Origin: Rhodococcus sp. ARC_M5
GTDB taxonomy: Bacteria; Actinomycetota; Actinomycetes; Mycobacteriales; Mycobacteriaceae
DNA: 39,998 bases
NCBI RefSeq assembly: GCF_022810405.1
Contig: NZ_JALGQE010000028.1
Coordinates: 1 to 39,998 of the forward strand
Direction of reading: 5' to 3'
Shown: positions 24,592 through 32,827 of the stretch, piece by piece
How positions within the stretch are numbered: position 1 is the first letter of the stretch
Layout of the letters: every line of letters begins with the position of its first letter
Translations under genes and position numbers: made by a program
The notes under the pieces: generated by a model
Database searches by the model: none
What the model was told of the DNA's origin: nothing
The model's input: only the letters and a program-made list of their open reading frames with translations

Positions 24592-24634
24592 GGCAGTGTG
24601 GGTGTATTCGAACCTGTGAATGCTTTCCCACTGA

Positions 24635-26035
24635 TCAGGATCGGCGGTTGGCGGCGTAGTTCGCCCATTGGCCGTTCGTCTTGAGGGTGTGTTGGGCGAC
24701 GGTGTGAGCATTGAGGCCCAAGATTCCCGCGAGCACACTCGGGGGCAGCTCACGGGCAAGCTGTTCGGTGGCGGACAGTCGTAGCTTTCGGGGCTCGATT
24801 CCGATGGCGCGCAATCGGTTTCCCAGACTGGTCGCAGTCAACGGTTTGCCGGCGTGGCCTCCCGCGAAGAGCCATGTCGTGGGCAATTGCTCGACAGTTC
24901 CGGTGCGTCGACTGAGGGGCAGTGTTCGGGCGATCGCCGCGAACGGATCAGGCAGGACGAGGACGTCGGTGGCACCGAGTCGTAGGCCTGTGGTTGCCTC
25001 GGTGACGATCACGTCGGCGGTAGTGAGGCTGACGATTCGCCGTAGCGACTGCGCGTAGAGGGCGACCAGTGCGCCTGCCAGTCGATCCACTGGGTCGAGT
25101 GATTCGTCTTTGACCAGGCGTCGACCGATCTGCCAGCGGTCCTCGGCGTCGGTCGGTAGTTCTGCGTGGACTCGACGACCTTTCGGGAGGTCGATTTCTT
25201 TCGGTAGGTGCCGTGTTCTGCGTGCCCAGGTCAGAAACGGGCGCACGTGCCAACGAGACGTGCCGGGCTCTGCGAACCAGGCGTCTATGGCGTGTTGCTC
25301 ACAACGGTGCATCTCGATTTCTCGCTGTTCGAGGGTGTTGAGGAACTCGATGACTTGGAGGATTTGGCAGCGTGCGTTCTGAACAGCGGTGCCGATAGGT
25401 CGGTGCGATTCGAGTCCGCGCAAGCGCGGCAGCACAGCCCAGTGCGTCCACTGGCTTGCGAGCTTGTGGTGGCCTGAGTCGAGTCCACTCAGAAGTTGAG
25501 GTAGCTCCGTCTCGAGTCGCCGGAGACTGCGATGGGCGTCGGGGTCGAGGATGCCCGTGGCGATGAGAAGTGATCGGAGGTAGTCGACGGACTTGGGGCG
25601 GGGCAGTAGGTCGAGTGCTGCGTGCGTGAGGGGAATTGTGCCGTCGTGGAGGCCGCGCAGTAGATCGGTGTTGCGGTTCAGCCATCGCCGTGTGGTTTTC
25701 GGTTCGGCCTGCAAAATGGCGTCACGAAGTGGTTCCAAGAGTCCGTTGGCGGTGGGTGGCAACACGTGCTCGAGGTGGCAGCGGAGCGCGCACCGTGCGC
25801 ACATGCGTTCGCCATACATGGTGGTCAGGGGTTGACCGACGCTAGGGCACCGCGGGCAGCTTTGTTGCGCTTTCTCGCGACACCATCGGCACAGTGCGTT
25901 GTCGTCCAACAGCCTGTCGGGTTTCGCGCAGCCGGTGCACGCGCCGCGATGCTGCCGGCGCCTCTTTCTGCAGCGGTCACATACCCTGACGCGGTCCACG
26001 ATTGAATTGCACTGTACACAAACAGTATTGGTCAC
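24635..26035 (-). CDS. Zinc-ribbon, tyrosine-recombinase-fold accessory protein
   Basis: 466 residues. Six CxxC pairs crowd the first 85 residues (C6/9, 19/22, 33/36, 49/52, 60/63, 79/82), suggesting zinc-ribbon DNA-binding modules. The C-terminal part looks like a degenerate phage-integrase domain: LYAQSLRRIVSL at the first Arg box, then LGLNAHTVAQHTLKTNGQWANY. That ends at the tyrosine position, but the HxxR box is not evident. It may assist the complete recombinase encoded upstream, as TnpB/TnpC assist TnpA in Tn554-like elements (inference). ATG 26035 overlaps the HTH gene stop as ATGA. Confidence 0.75.
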   Translation of the reverse strand: MTNTVCVQCNSIVDRVRVCDRCRKRRRQHRGACTGCAKPDRLLDDNALCRWCREKAQQSCPRCPSVGQPLTTMYGERMCARCALRCHLEHVLPPTANGLLEPLRDAILQAEPKTTRRWLNRNTDLLRGLHDGTIPLTHAALDLLPRPKSVDYLRSLLIATGILDPDAHRSLRRLETELPQLLSGLDSGHHKLASQWTHWAVLPRLRGLESHRPIGTAVQNARCQILQVIEFLNTLEQREIEMHRCEQHAIDAWFAEPGTSRWHVRPFLTWARRTRHLPKEIDLPKGRRVHAELPTDAEDRWQIGRRLVKDESLDPVDRLAGALVALYAQSLRRIVSLTTADVIVTEATTGLRLGATDVLVLPDPFAAIARTLPLSRRTGTVEQLPTTWLFAGGHAGKPLTATSLGNRLRAIGIEPRKLRLSATEQLARELPPSVLAGILGLNAHTVAQHTLKTNGQWANYAANRRS

Positions 26036-26382
26036 TTATCGCGCTTGATTTCCGCTCGCCGCGGTGAGCGTGCCTTCGCGCCGGGCGGTGTTGCCGCAGT
26101 CTTGGGCCGGTGGGTGGTTGTGCCGGTCGCTCTCACAGCCGCCCGTTCGGCGACTGGTTCGATCAAGTCGTTCGGCGTGCACGAGAGTATGTCGCAGAGC
26201 GCCGCGAGGGTACGTAGGCTGAGGCGTTCCGGCGTCCCAGTGACCAGGCGATAGACCTGGGCTTCGGACAGATTGATCCCGCGTTCGGCGAGCAGCGGTC
26301 CCAGACCTGTCGTTGCGAAGATCCCCCTCTCGGCCAAGAGTCGACGTAGGTGCCAGTCGTAGTTCAAGCGTGGTTGTTGCAT
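26032..26382 (-). CDS. Xre/Cro-type helix-turn-helix protein of the element
   Basis: 116 residues. ATG 26382 starts MQQPRLNYDWHLRRLLAERG. A Cro/C1-type HTH follows (NLSEAQVYRLVTGTPERLS, LAALCDILSCTPNDLIEP), then a basic, probably disordered tail (TTHRPKTAATPPGAKARSPR). It sits between the two recombinase genes and is coupled to the zinc-ribbon gene. A directionality factor or repressor of transposition is likely. The same frame is open further upstream, over the end of the integrase gene; the HTH family start supports the shorter protein. Confidence 0.8.
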   Translation of the reverse strand: MQQPRLNYDWHLRRLLAERGIFATTGLGPLLAERGINLSEAQVYRLVTGTPERLSLRTLAALCDILSCTPNDLIEPVAERAAVRATGTTTHRPKTAATPPGAKARSPRRAEIKRDK

Positions 26383-26395
26383 CCCTGTCTCCGTC

Positions 26396-27556
26396 CTAGT
26401 CTGCGGTGAACGCACGGTCCAATGCCCGCCGAAGGGCATTGTTCTTGTAGTCGGTACCGACGCTGGTGTAGATCGCGGTGGTCGATCCCCAGGAGTGTCC
26501 GAGTTGTTGCTGAACGAACAGGTGGTCGAAACCGTCTTCGAGGAGGTGTGTCGCATACGAGTGCCGCAAGCAGTGCGGACCGAGATGCTTTTCCAATCCG
26601 ATGGCGTCCCGATACTCGGCGAAACGGTGCGAAATCGACTCGGTCCCGACGCGCGCCCGACGTTCTGTCGGCCACATAGCGAGATGGTCGGTGTCGTACA
26701 GGGGCCGAATCTCGGTGATCCATTCGGCGACGGCTTCGGCAGCCCACCCCATCGTGGTCAGCACCGTTCGCCGCCGCGGGGGCCCGCCATTGAGGGCTTT
26801 GCCGTATCGAACCGATAATGCGCCATGGCGGCCGAACTCGCTGGCCGCAGAGTTCGCGGTCCAGTCCACGACGTCCAACATCGATGCCTCGCGGCGGCGT
26901 AGCCCCCAGGCGTAGATCACCTTGAACAAGGTCGCGTCTCGGTAGCTGGCAAGCCAGCCCTTCCGGCCGGACAACCCGACCCGGCTGACCCGGTCGTCGC
27001 AATAGTCGAAGAAGGCCTGTAACTCGTCCCTGGTCAGCGGCCGGTTTCCCGGTCGACCTTCGTACTCCCCGCGGTGGACGACGGTGTTCCATTCGTGGAA
27101 GACCTGCACCGGGTGAACGCGAAAGTACCGCTGACAGACCTCATCCCACCGATATCGGACATCAGTGATGTAGGCGCAGAACAGCGACGCGGCCATCTGG
27201 TAGAGCCGCACGGTCGAATGGGCGACCCCCGAATCGACAAGATGAGCGGTCCACTCCTCGACGTCCACCGAAGACCAGTTCCAGGGGTAGTCGTTCGTGA
27301 ACGCTATCAACCTCCGCACGATCTGGGTCCGCCGCTCGATCGTCAAGTTCGCAAGCATCCGAGCGCGTTGCTGTATCTCCCACCCCTCGATCATTGCTTC
27401 CAGGACGGTCTCCTCCGGAAGCACCAGCACGACGCCGTCGCTCAGGAGGCGGTCGGCGGATCCCTTGGCTTCGGACGTGGGTTTTCTGGCAGCTCGATCG
27501 ACCGGCACCGGATGAATGTAACAGTCATCAGATGCATGTTCACGCGATGTCGGCAC
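26396..27556 (-). CDS. Tyrosine recombinase (XerD-like integrase)
   Basis: 386 residues with an N-terminal SAM-like core-binding domain and a complete catalytic domain: Arg box GLRRREASML (R220), K253, HCLRH (H328, R331), LGH (H354) and nucleophile Y363 in AIYTS. All six catalytic positions are present, so it should be active. It is the probable mover of the 7.1-kb element. GTG 27556 is the assigned start; the ribosome site is weak, and GTG 27508 is an alternative that would remove 16 residues. Confidence 0.92.
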   Translation of the reverse strand: MPTSREHASDDCYIHPVPVDRAARKPTSEAKGSADRLLSDGVVLVLPEETVLEAMIEGWEIQQRARMLANLTIERRTQIVRRLIAFTNDYPWNWSSVDVEEWTAHLVDSGVAHSTVRLYQMAASLFCAYITDVRYRWDEVCQRYFRVHPVQVFHEWNTVVHRGEYEGRPGNRPLTRDELQAFFDYCDDRVSRVGLSGRKGWLASYRDATLFKVIYAWGLRRREASMLDVVDWTANSAASEFGRHGALSVRYGKALNGGPPRRRTVLTTMGWAAEAVAEWITEIRPLYDTDHLAMWPTERRARVGTESISHRFAEYRDAIGLEKHLGPHCLRHSYATHLLEDGFDHLFVQQQLGHSWGSTTAIYTSVGTDYKNNALRRALDRAFTAD

Positions 27557-27808
27557 CTGGCCTGTCGATCACGTACCCGCCGATGCCGCGCGCGCCGCCG
27601 CTTTACCGATGATCTAAGGGGTCTCCGTGCCGCTACTTCAGTCGCTACGTGTGAACCCTTGGACAGCTCGAATCGCCTCGTCGCCCTCGAACGTCATCGA
27701 CGAGTTCGCGTCCGCCCGGAAGTAAACCGCAGCACACAGACCGACGGTGACCTGCCGTCCCTTTGCAAACATACGGGGAGGGGGTATGGTCCGGACTGTT
27801 CTGTCGGA

Positions 27809-27823
27809 TACCCCTAGGGGGTA
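27809..27823 (+). promoter_or_regulatory. CsoR-type copper operator upstream of copZ
   Basis: A perfect palindrome TACCCC-N3-GGGGTA, 24 bases before the copZ start. A half-site GGGGGTAT lies about 35 bases upstream. The GC-rich CCCC/GGGG core is that of CsoR-family operators. The identical arms occur again at 31561-31575. No csoR gene is in the window, so the regulator must be encoded elsewhere. The 290-base region 27557-27846 otherwise holds no gene. Confidence 0.75.
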
Positions 27824-27846
27824 TGAAACGAATGAAGGAGCACCTC

Positions 27847-28077
27847 GTGATCACCACGAACTACCTAGTCACTGGCATGACCTGCGGCCATTGCGAGGCC
27901 TCGGTACGAGAGGAAGTCAGTGCAGTGGCCGGGGTGGCGACAGTCCAAGCGTCCGCGTCGGCGGGAACACTGTCGGTGACAAGCGCCGTAGACCTCGACC
28001 CGGCCCAGGTCGTCGCAGCGGTCCGTGAGGCCGGATACACAGCCGAACCGCAACCCGCAGACTCGCGCACTACGTAG
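27847..28077 (+). CDS. copZ: CopZ-like copper chaperone (HMA domain)
   Basis: A 76-residue single heavy-metal-associated domain: TNYLVTGMTCGHCEASV with the MTCGHC metal site, then a ferredoxin-like beta-alpha-beta pattern ending in VREAGYTAEP. GTG 27847 has GAAGGAG at a good distance; upstream ATGs at 27823 and 27832 are in frame but overlap the operator side. It probably binds Cu(I) in the cytoplasm and passes it to the ATPase encoded next or to the CsoR regulator. Confidence 0.92.
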   Translation: MITTNYLVTGMTCGHCEASVREEVSAVAGVATVQASASAGTLSVTSAVDLDPAQVVAAVREAGYTAEPQPADSRTT

Positions 28078-28110
28078 CCATCGAACTCGGTGGACGAGAG
28101 GACACGCACG

Positions 28111-30285
28111 ATGAACGATCACACACATCCCGGCGTCGACGCCGTGCCAACGGATCAACCCACTCCGGTGTCCCACAGCGGTCATGACGCCGGCCACGAG
28201 ATGTCCGGTCACAGCACGGCCCCTTCCGGACACGGTGGGCACACGGACCACAGTGGCCATGCAGGGCACGGCGGTAGCGGTCACGCTGGGCACGGTGATC
28301 ACGTCGGCATGTTCCGCCGCTTGTTCTGGATCATGCTGGTCCTCGCTGTCCCGGTGATCTTCGCCTCCGGCATGTTCGCGATGCTCGTCGGATACTCGCT
28401 ACCCGACGCGTCGTGGATCGGCTGGATCTCCCCGGTGCTGGGCACGGTGATGTTCGTTTGGGGAGGTTCGCCGTTCCTGACCGGCGCTGTCAGTGAGATA
28501 CGTTCACGTGCACCAGGAATGATGCTGCTCATCGCTTTGGCGATCACAGTCGCCTTCCTCGCATCGATGGGAGCGAGCCTCGGCGTTCTCGACCATCAGC
28601 TCGACTTCTGGTGGGAGCTGGCATTGCTGATTGTGATCATGCTGCTCGGGCATTGGATCGAAATGCGGTCACTCGCGCAGACGACGTCGGCTCTGGATTC
28701 TCTGGCGGCGCTGCTCCCCGACACCGCTGAACGCGTCGACGGCGACGACGTGGTGCAGGTGTCCCCGGACCAGCTGCAGCTCGGTGATGTCGTCGTCGTC
28801 CGCCCCGGCGGGCGAGTGCCCGCCGACGGCACCATCGTTTCCGGATCGGCGAGTATGGATGAATCGATGATCACCGGGGAATCGCGCACCGTCCGCCGCA
28901 GCGAGGGTGACCAGGTTGTCGCCGGGACGGTGGCCACCGACTCCGGTCTCCGAGTGAAGGTCACCGCGATAGGGGAGGACACCGCTCTCGCCGGGATCGG
29001 CCGGTTGGTCGCCGACGCCCAGAACTCGACGTCGCGGGCCCAGCGCATCGCTGACATTGCAGCGGGCTGGTTGTTCTGGTTCGCCCTCGGAGCAGCAGTC
29101 ATCACTGCCGCTGTGTGGACGCTGCTTGGGATGCCCGACGGAGCCGTCATCCGCACGATCACCGTGCTGGTCATTGCCTGCCCGCATGCCCTCGGCCTGG
29201 CCATCCCGCTGGTGGTCTCCATCGCCACCGAACGAGCAGCCCGCGGCGGTGTCCTGGTCAAAGACCGGCTCGCATTGGAGACCATGCGGACAGTGGACAC
29301 CGTGCTGTTCGACAAGACCGGCACCCTGACCAAGGGCGAACCCACGGTCACCGCGATCGAAGTGACCGGCGGGCGCACCGCCGATGAGGTCCTTGCGTTG
29401 GCCGCAGCCGCCGAAACAGATTCCGAGCACCCTCTTGCACGCGCCATCGTCGACGCCGCACGGCACCGGAACCTGACCGTGCCGGCGGCCACCGACTTCC
29501 AGTCGTCCCCAGCTGTCGGGGTATCCGCCGAAGTCGACGGAACCCGCATCCAGGTCGGCGGGCCCGCGCTGCTTGAGCAGGAGCGTGCGTCCGAACTCGC
29601 CGTCGCCGATCGGTGGCGCGGTGAGGGGGCCATCATCCTGCACGTCCTCGCCGGCGGTGCCGTGATCGGTGCGCTCGCGCTCGCCGATGAGATCCGGCCC
29701 GAATCACGCGCCGCAATCAACGCACTCCACGAACGCGGAATCACAGTCGTCATGATCACCGGCGACGCCGACGCCGTCGCAAAATCTGTGGCCACCGAAC
29801 TCGGCGTGGACCGGTACTTCGCCGGAGTCAAACCGGAAGACAAGTCGCACAACGTCGCCCAGCTGCAACAGGAAGGACGCACCGTGGCGATGGTCGGTGA
29901 CGGAGTCAACGACGCCCCGGCTCTCGCGCAGGCCGATGTCGGGATCGCGATCGGTGCAGGCACCGACGTTGCCATCGCATCGGCAGGAGTCATTCTGGCG
30001 AGCGACGACCCGCGATCTGTGTTGTCGGTGATCGAACTCTCGCGCGCGTCGTACCGAAAGATGAAGCAAAACCTCTGGTGGGCAGCGGGATACAACCTCA
30101 TCTCCGTTCCCCTCGCGGCCGGGGTGTTGGCACCGGTCGGGTTCGTACTGCCGATGTCGATCGGCGCGATCCTGATGTCGCTATCGACGATCATCGTCGC
30201 CGCCAACGCACAGTTGCTCCGTCGACTCGATCTGACACCCGACGCCATCACCGGCGCAGTGAGCGATGACCGACGTGGAGCGTAG
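28111..30285 (+). CDS. copB: CopB-type copper P-type ATPase (CPH class)
   Basis: A 724-residue P1B ATPase. A His-rich N-terminus (about residues 4-64, repeated HGGH/HSGH units) replaces HMA domains. TGES is at 255-258, the metal gate CPH at 357-359, DKTGTLT at 401-407 and SEHPLA at 438-443. GDGVNDAP comes later and the last membrane pair has NLWWAAGYN. CPH with a His-rich N-terminus marks the CopB group (Cu, Ag), which exports copper from the cytoplasm. ATG 28111 has GAGAGG upstream; GTG 28090 is less likely. It follows copZ by 33 bases. Confidence 0.94.
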   Translation: MNDHTHPGVDAVPTDQPTPVSHSGHDAGHEMSGHSTAPSGHGGHTDHSGHAGHGGSGHAGHGDHVGMFRRLFWIMLVLAVPVIFASGMFAMLVGYSLPDASWIGWISPVLGTVMFVWGGSPFLTGAVSEIRSRAPGMMLLIALAITVAFLASMGASLGVLDHQLDFWWELALLIVIMLLGHWIEMRSLAQTTSALDSLAALLPDTAERVDGDDVVQVSPDQLQLGDVVVVRPGGRVPADGTIVSGSASMDESMITGESRTVRRSEGDQVVAGTVATDSGLRVKVTAIGEDTALAGIGRLVADAQNSTSRAQRIADIAAGWLFWFALGAAVITAAVWTLLGMPDGAVIRTITVLVIACPHALGLAIPLVVSIATERAARGGVLVKDRLALETMRTVDTVLFDKTGTLTKGEPTVTAIEVTGGRTADEVLALAAAAETDSEHPLARAIVDAARHRNLTVPAATDFQSSPAVGVSAEVDGTRIQVGGPALLEQERASELAVADRWRGEGAIILHVLAGGAVIGALALADEIRPESRAAINALHERGITVVMITGDADAVAKSVATELGVDRYFAGVKPEDKSHNVAQLQQEGRTVAMVGDGVNDAPALAQADVGIAIGAGTDVAIASAGVILASDDPRSVLSVIELSRASYRKMKQNLWWAAGYNLISVPLAAGVLAPVGFVLPMSIGAILMSLSTIIVAANAQLLRRLDLTPDAITGAVSDDRRGA

Positions 30286-30351
30286 CCCCGGAGCTCACCG
30301 GTGTCGGAAAGCTAAGCCTCGCAACTGGACAGACCTGACCGCCGAATGATC

Positions 30352-30390
30352 GAAGGCCGCACCCTCTCCAAAGTAGAGGGTGCGGCCTTC
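30352..30390. terminator. Strong bidirectional terminator between copB and the DUF305 gene
   Basis: A perfect 16-bp stem (GAAGGCCGCACCCTCT and its complement) with a 7-base loop between two convergent genes. It is the strongest hairpin seen in the window. Confidence 0.9.
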
Positions 30391-30409
30391 CCGTCGATAA
30401 TGAACCAGG

Positions 30410-31036
30410 TCAGCCGAGCAGTCGCTGCATGGTCTCGATCTCCTGCTGCTGAGTGGAAACGATCGTGCGGGCCATTTCCTGAGCGTCAGGGTTGGACCCG
30501 TCGACGATTTCGGTGTTCGCCATTTCGATCGCACCGGTGTGGTGGGCGATCATCATCGTCAGCCACTGGCGGTCGAACTCGGGCCCCGTGGCCGCCATCA
30601 GCGCGTCCATGTCCTGCTGGGTCATCATGCCGCTGTCGGCGCTGTGATCCATTCCGCTCATCTCGCCCATGTCGGCGGAGGGTGCAGGCTGGCCCCATTG
30701 GGCGAGCCACGCCGTCAGCTGGTCCATCTCTGGTTGCTGTGCAGCTTCGATTGCCGACGCCAACGACAGCACTTCCGGGTTGTCGGTGCGGCCGTTCGCA
30801 ATAGCGGCCATCTCGACTGCTTGCGCGTGGTGCGGGTACATCATTTGCGCGAACGTCACGTCGGCGTCGTTGAACTGCGCCGACGTGCTCGCTTGGGCCG
30901 AGGACATCGGCGCAGACGAGGTCGAGCCCATGGAATGCCCGTCCATGGGCGAGTCGGTCGAGTTGTCGCTACAGCCGACGACGAGGAATGCGCCGACGGT
31001 GGCAGCAGCGAGCGAAGCGACTAGTTTGGTACGCAT
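30410..31036 (-). CDS. DUF305 lipoprotein (copper-associated)
   Basis: 208 residues. A lipoprotein signal ends at LVVGC (C22). A Met/His/Ser-rich linker follows (MDGHSMGSTSSAPMSS). The DUF305 domain has two four-helix halves, each with a paired His motif: MMYPHHAQAVEMA and MMIAHHTGAIEMA. Proteins of this family occur with copper and silver resistance genes and probably bind metal outside the membrane. ATG 31036 has AAGGAG. Longer in-frame starts lack a signal sequence. Confidence 0.9.
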   Translation of the reverse strand: MRTKLVASLAAATVGAFLVVGCSDNSTDSPMDGHSMGSTSSAPMSSAQASTSAQFNDADVTFAQMMYPHHAQAVEMAAIANGRTDNPEVLSLASAIEAAQQPEMDQLTAWLAQWGQPAPSADMGEMSGMDHSADSGMMTQQDMDALMAATGPEFDRQWLTMMIAHHTGAIEMANTEIVDGSNPDAQEMARTIVSTQQQEIETMQRLLG

Positions 31037-31119
31037 GTGAAACTCCTTGCAAGAGTGTTGAAAACAGGGAAGTGGATATGTTTCGATCCGCCGGTAGGCC
31101 TGATCTACCGGGCTCCCTG

Positions 31120-31551
31120 TCACACTCGCAAGGTCACCGATCTGTCCAATTCCCACAGGGTCCACGGCGGCGCCCGCCCCCGGGTCGACTCGGTGCGACC
31201 ACCCATTCCGGACGCAGTTGTCGGCGCGAAGTCGATGTCGACGCTCAACGCCGGGACCGTCAGCGCAGGCCACGACACCGTGGTTCCCACGCAGGGATGC
31301 ATCATCTGATGCGCCGACGGACAGTCATGCTTCCCGAACGCCACCTGAACCGAACTCTCGACAGCGGACGGCGGCGCCATCGAGGCGTGGCGACCGCTCA
31401 TCGACGTGGACATCGGGTCAGCCATCGACGTGGTCGGTGTCACCGAGTGCATCAGCAGCACCCCGAAGACCGTCAACACGATCAGCAATCCGGCCGACGA
31501 GGCTACGCCCCGTCGAAGCCGCCGGATCACTGAATGCATGTCGTCGACCAT
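31120..31551 (-). CDS. DUF6153-like exported protein with Met/His/Cys metal-ligand pattern
   Basis: 143 residues. An N-terminal membrane anchor (AGLLIVLTVFGVLLM) is followed by a Met/Ser-rich stretch (DPMSTSMSGRHASM), a CPSAHQMMHPC ligand-rich motif and a conserved-looking end (RGRAPPWTLWELD). This matches the actinobacterial DUF6153 pattern and suits extracellular copper binding. The start ATG 31551 has no ribosome site. A TATAGC -10-like element lies 5 bases upstream, so the transcript may be leaderless, with the copper operator directly behind it. Confidence 0.75.
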   Translation of the reverse strand: MVDDMHSVIRRLRRGVASSAGLLIVLTVFGVLLMHSVTPTTSMADPMSTSMSGRHASMAPPSAVESSVQVAFGKHDCPSAHQMMHPCVGTTVSWPALTVPALSVDIDFAPTTASGMGGRTESTRGRAPPWTLWELDRSVTLRV

Positions 31552-31560
31552 ACCAAGCTA

Positions 31561-31575
31561 TACCCCCCTGGGGTA
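31561..31575 (-). promoter_or_regulatory. CsoR-type copper operator upstream of the DUF6153-like gene
   Basis: TACCCC-N3-GGGGTA, the same arms and spacing as the site before copZ, located 10 bases before the start codon and overlapping the probable promoter. It would place the minus-strand genes under the same copper control. Confidence 0.75.
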
Positions 31576-31709
31576 CATGTGAGGTGGTGGAGGGACGATG
31601 GGTTTGCACCTGAAGAGGAACGTCTGTCGGTAAACCGATGCTGGGTTAACACGACACGCGGCCAACCGCGGCTCTGTTTTGCATCGAATGCAATTTCACA
31701 CCCTTTTTC

Positions 31710-32579
31710 AATAATGTCCTGTTGATCCTCGCCCAGAAGCCCGAGGCCACGCAGGTCGCCGGATTCCGTGCCTGGCAACAGCGCGGGCGGCAGGTTCGCA
31801 AGGGGCAGAGGGCGATCCGGATCTACGGCTACAGCTCCCGCATCGTCACCGAGACCGACCCCGACACCGGCGACGAAGAGACCCGCAAGGTGCCCACGTT
31901 CCCGATTCTGTCGGTGTTCGACCACTCCCAGACCGACCCGATCGAGGGACACCCCCAGCCCGAGGAAATCGCCCAGCTGCTCACCGGCGCCGATCCGGAC
32001 GCGATCTACGACCGCGTGGCAGCGATCATGACCGGCCGAGGCTGGACCGTCACCCGCGAGGCGATCCCCAGCAGCGCGAACGGCTACACCACCACCGACG
32101 GCTCCCACCGGATCGTCGTCGACGCAGCCCTCGAACCCGCAGCGGCCGCGAAAACGATGATCCACGAGGCAGCGCACGCGATCATGCACGCACCCGACCT
32201 CATCGGACCCGAAGCCCGAAAGGACCTGCATCGCGGCCGGATGGAGGTCGAAGCCGAATCCGTCGCCTACGTGCTGGCCGGGATGCTCCGACTCGACACC
32301 AGCGCCTACAGCGTCGGCTACATCGCCGGATGGGCCGCAGGAGACCTCGAGCAGGTCACTGCCACCGCGAAAGCAGTACTGACCGCAGTCCACGATCTGG
32401 CCGACGCCCTCGATCCTGCCGACGCCGAGTCGGACGACGGCGAGGACACCGGGACCGGGGCAGCCGCCTCATATGGAGGTCGGCCTGTCAACGACGGCAT
32501 GGTGAAGCGGTGGCACGCACCGTCGTGTGTGCCACCGCTTCCTGTTGCCGGGATGGTGATCGATGCGAGTGGGAGGTGA
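31710..32579 (+). pseudogene. ardC: ardC-like antirestriction gene, 3-prime fragment
   Basis: It resumes the ArdC frame with NNVLLILAQKPEATQVAGF, GYTTTDGSHRIVV and the zinc-peptidase helix HEAAH (about 32163-32177), then EAESVAYVLAGML. The upstream part is at 24427-24591. A TTG at 31722 could start a shortened protein with the metallopeptidase-like domain, but the DNA-binding N-terminus would be lost. The last about 35 residues (from about 32470) look unlike the family and may come from another junction. Confidence 0.85.
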
Positions 32580-32827
32580 GCGTGTCGTAGTGTTCGACGC
32601 GTCGTCAACTCTCATATACGCGGGTTGGTTACCGCAGGACGGACTGTTTCGGCTGGAGTGGATCGCAAGTCTATGAGTCGAGCGTGATCCCAACGCGCAG
32701 TTGAGGATTGCTCATAGGCGGCTAGCGGGTCACTCCCAGACGCTCGGCCACATCCCACATCGTCGTCGACCGTTCATTCCGGACATCTATCCCGACGCAG
32801 ATCGCTACTTCGGCGTCGGAGCTTCAG

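Larger units (their letters stand above)
24592..31709. mobile_element. About 7.1-kb tyrosine-recombinase element carrying a copper-resistance cargo
   Basis: It is delimited by the two halves of the ardC-like gene, which rejoin as FHSYSA + NNVLLILAQ; the ends are accurate to a few bases. The left part encodes, leftward, a tyrosine recombinase, an HTH protein and a zinc-ribbon recombinase-like protein. The right part holds copZ, a CopB-type ATPase, a DUF305 lipoprotein and a DUF6153-like gene with two CsoR-type operators. GGGTGT at 24600-24605 and its inverse ACACCC at 31698-31703 lie 6-8 bases inside the gene junctions. These could be terminal repeats with short coupling sequences outside, as in Tn916-like elements (inference). 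No long terminal repeats are seen. Confidence 0.85.

Noticed and set aside
28596..30251. A 551-codon minus-strand open frame
   Set aside because: It is antisense to the copper ATPase, which has all P-type motifs; the antisense product is Ser/Thr/Ala-rich and motif-free.
31534..31725. A 63-codon plus-strand ORF at the right end of the copper element
   Set aside because: It runs through the CsoR operator and the element's end, with no conserved features or ribosome site.
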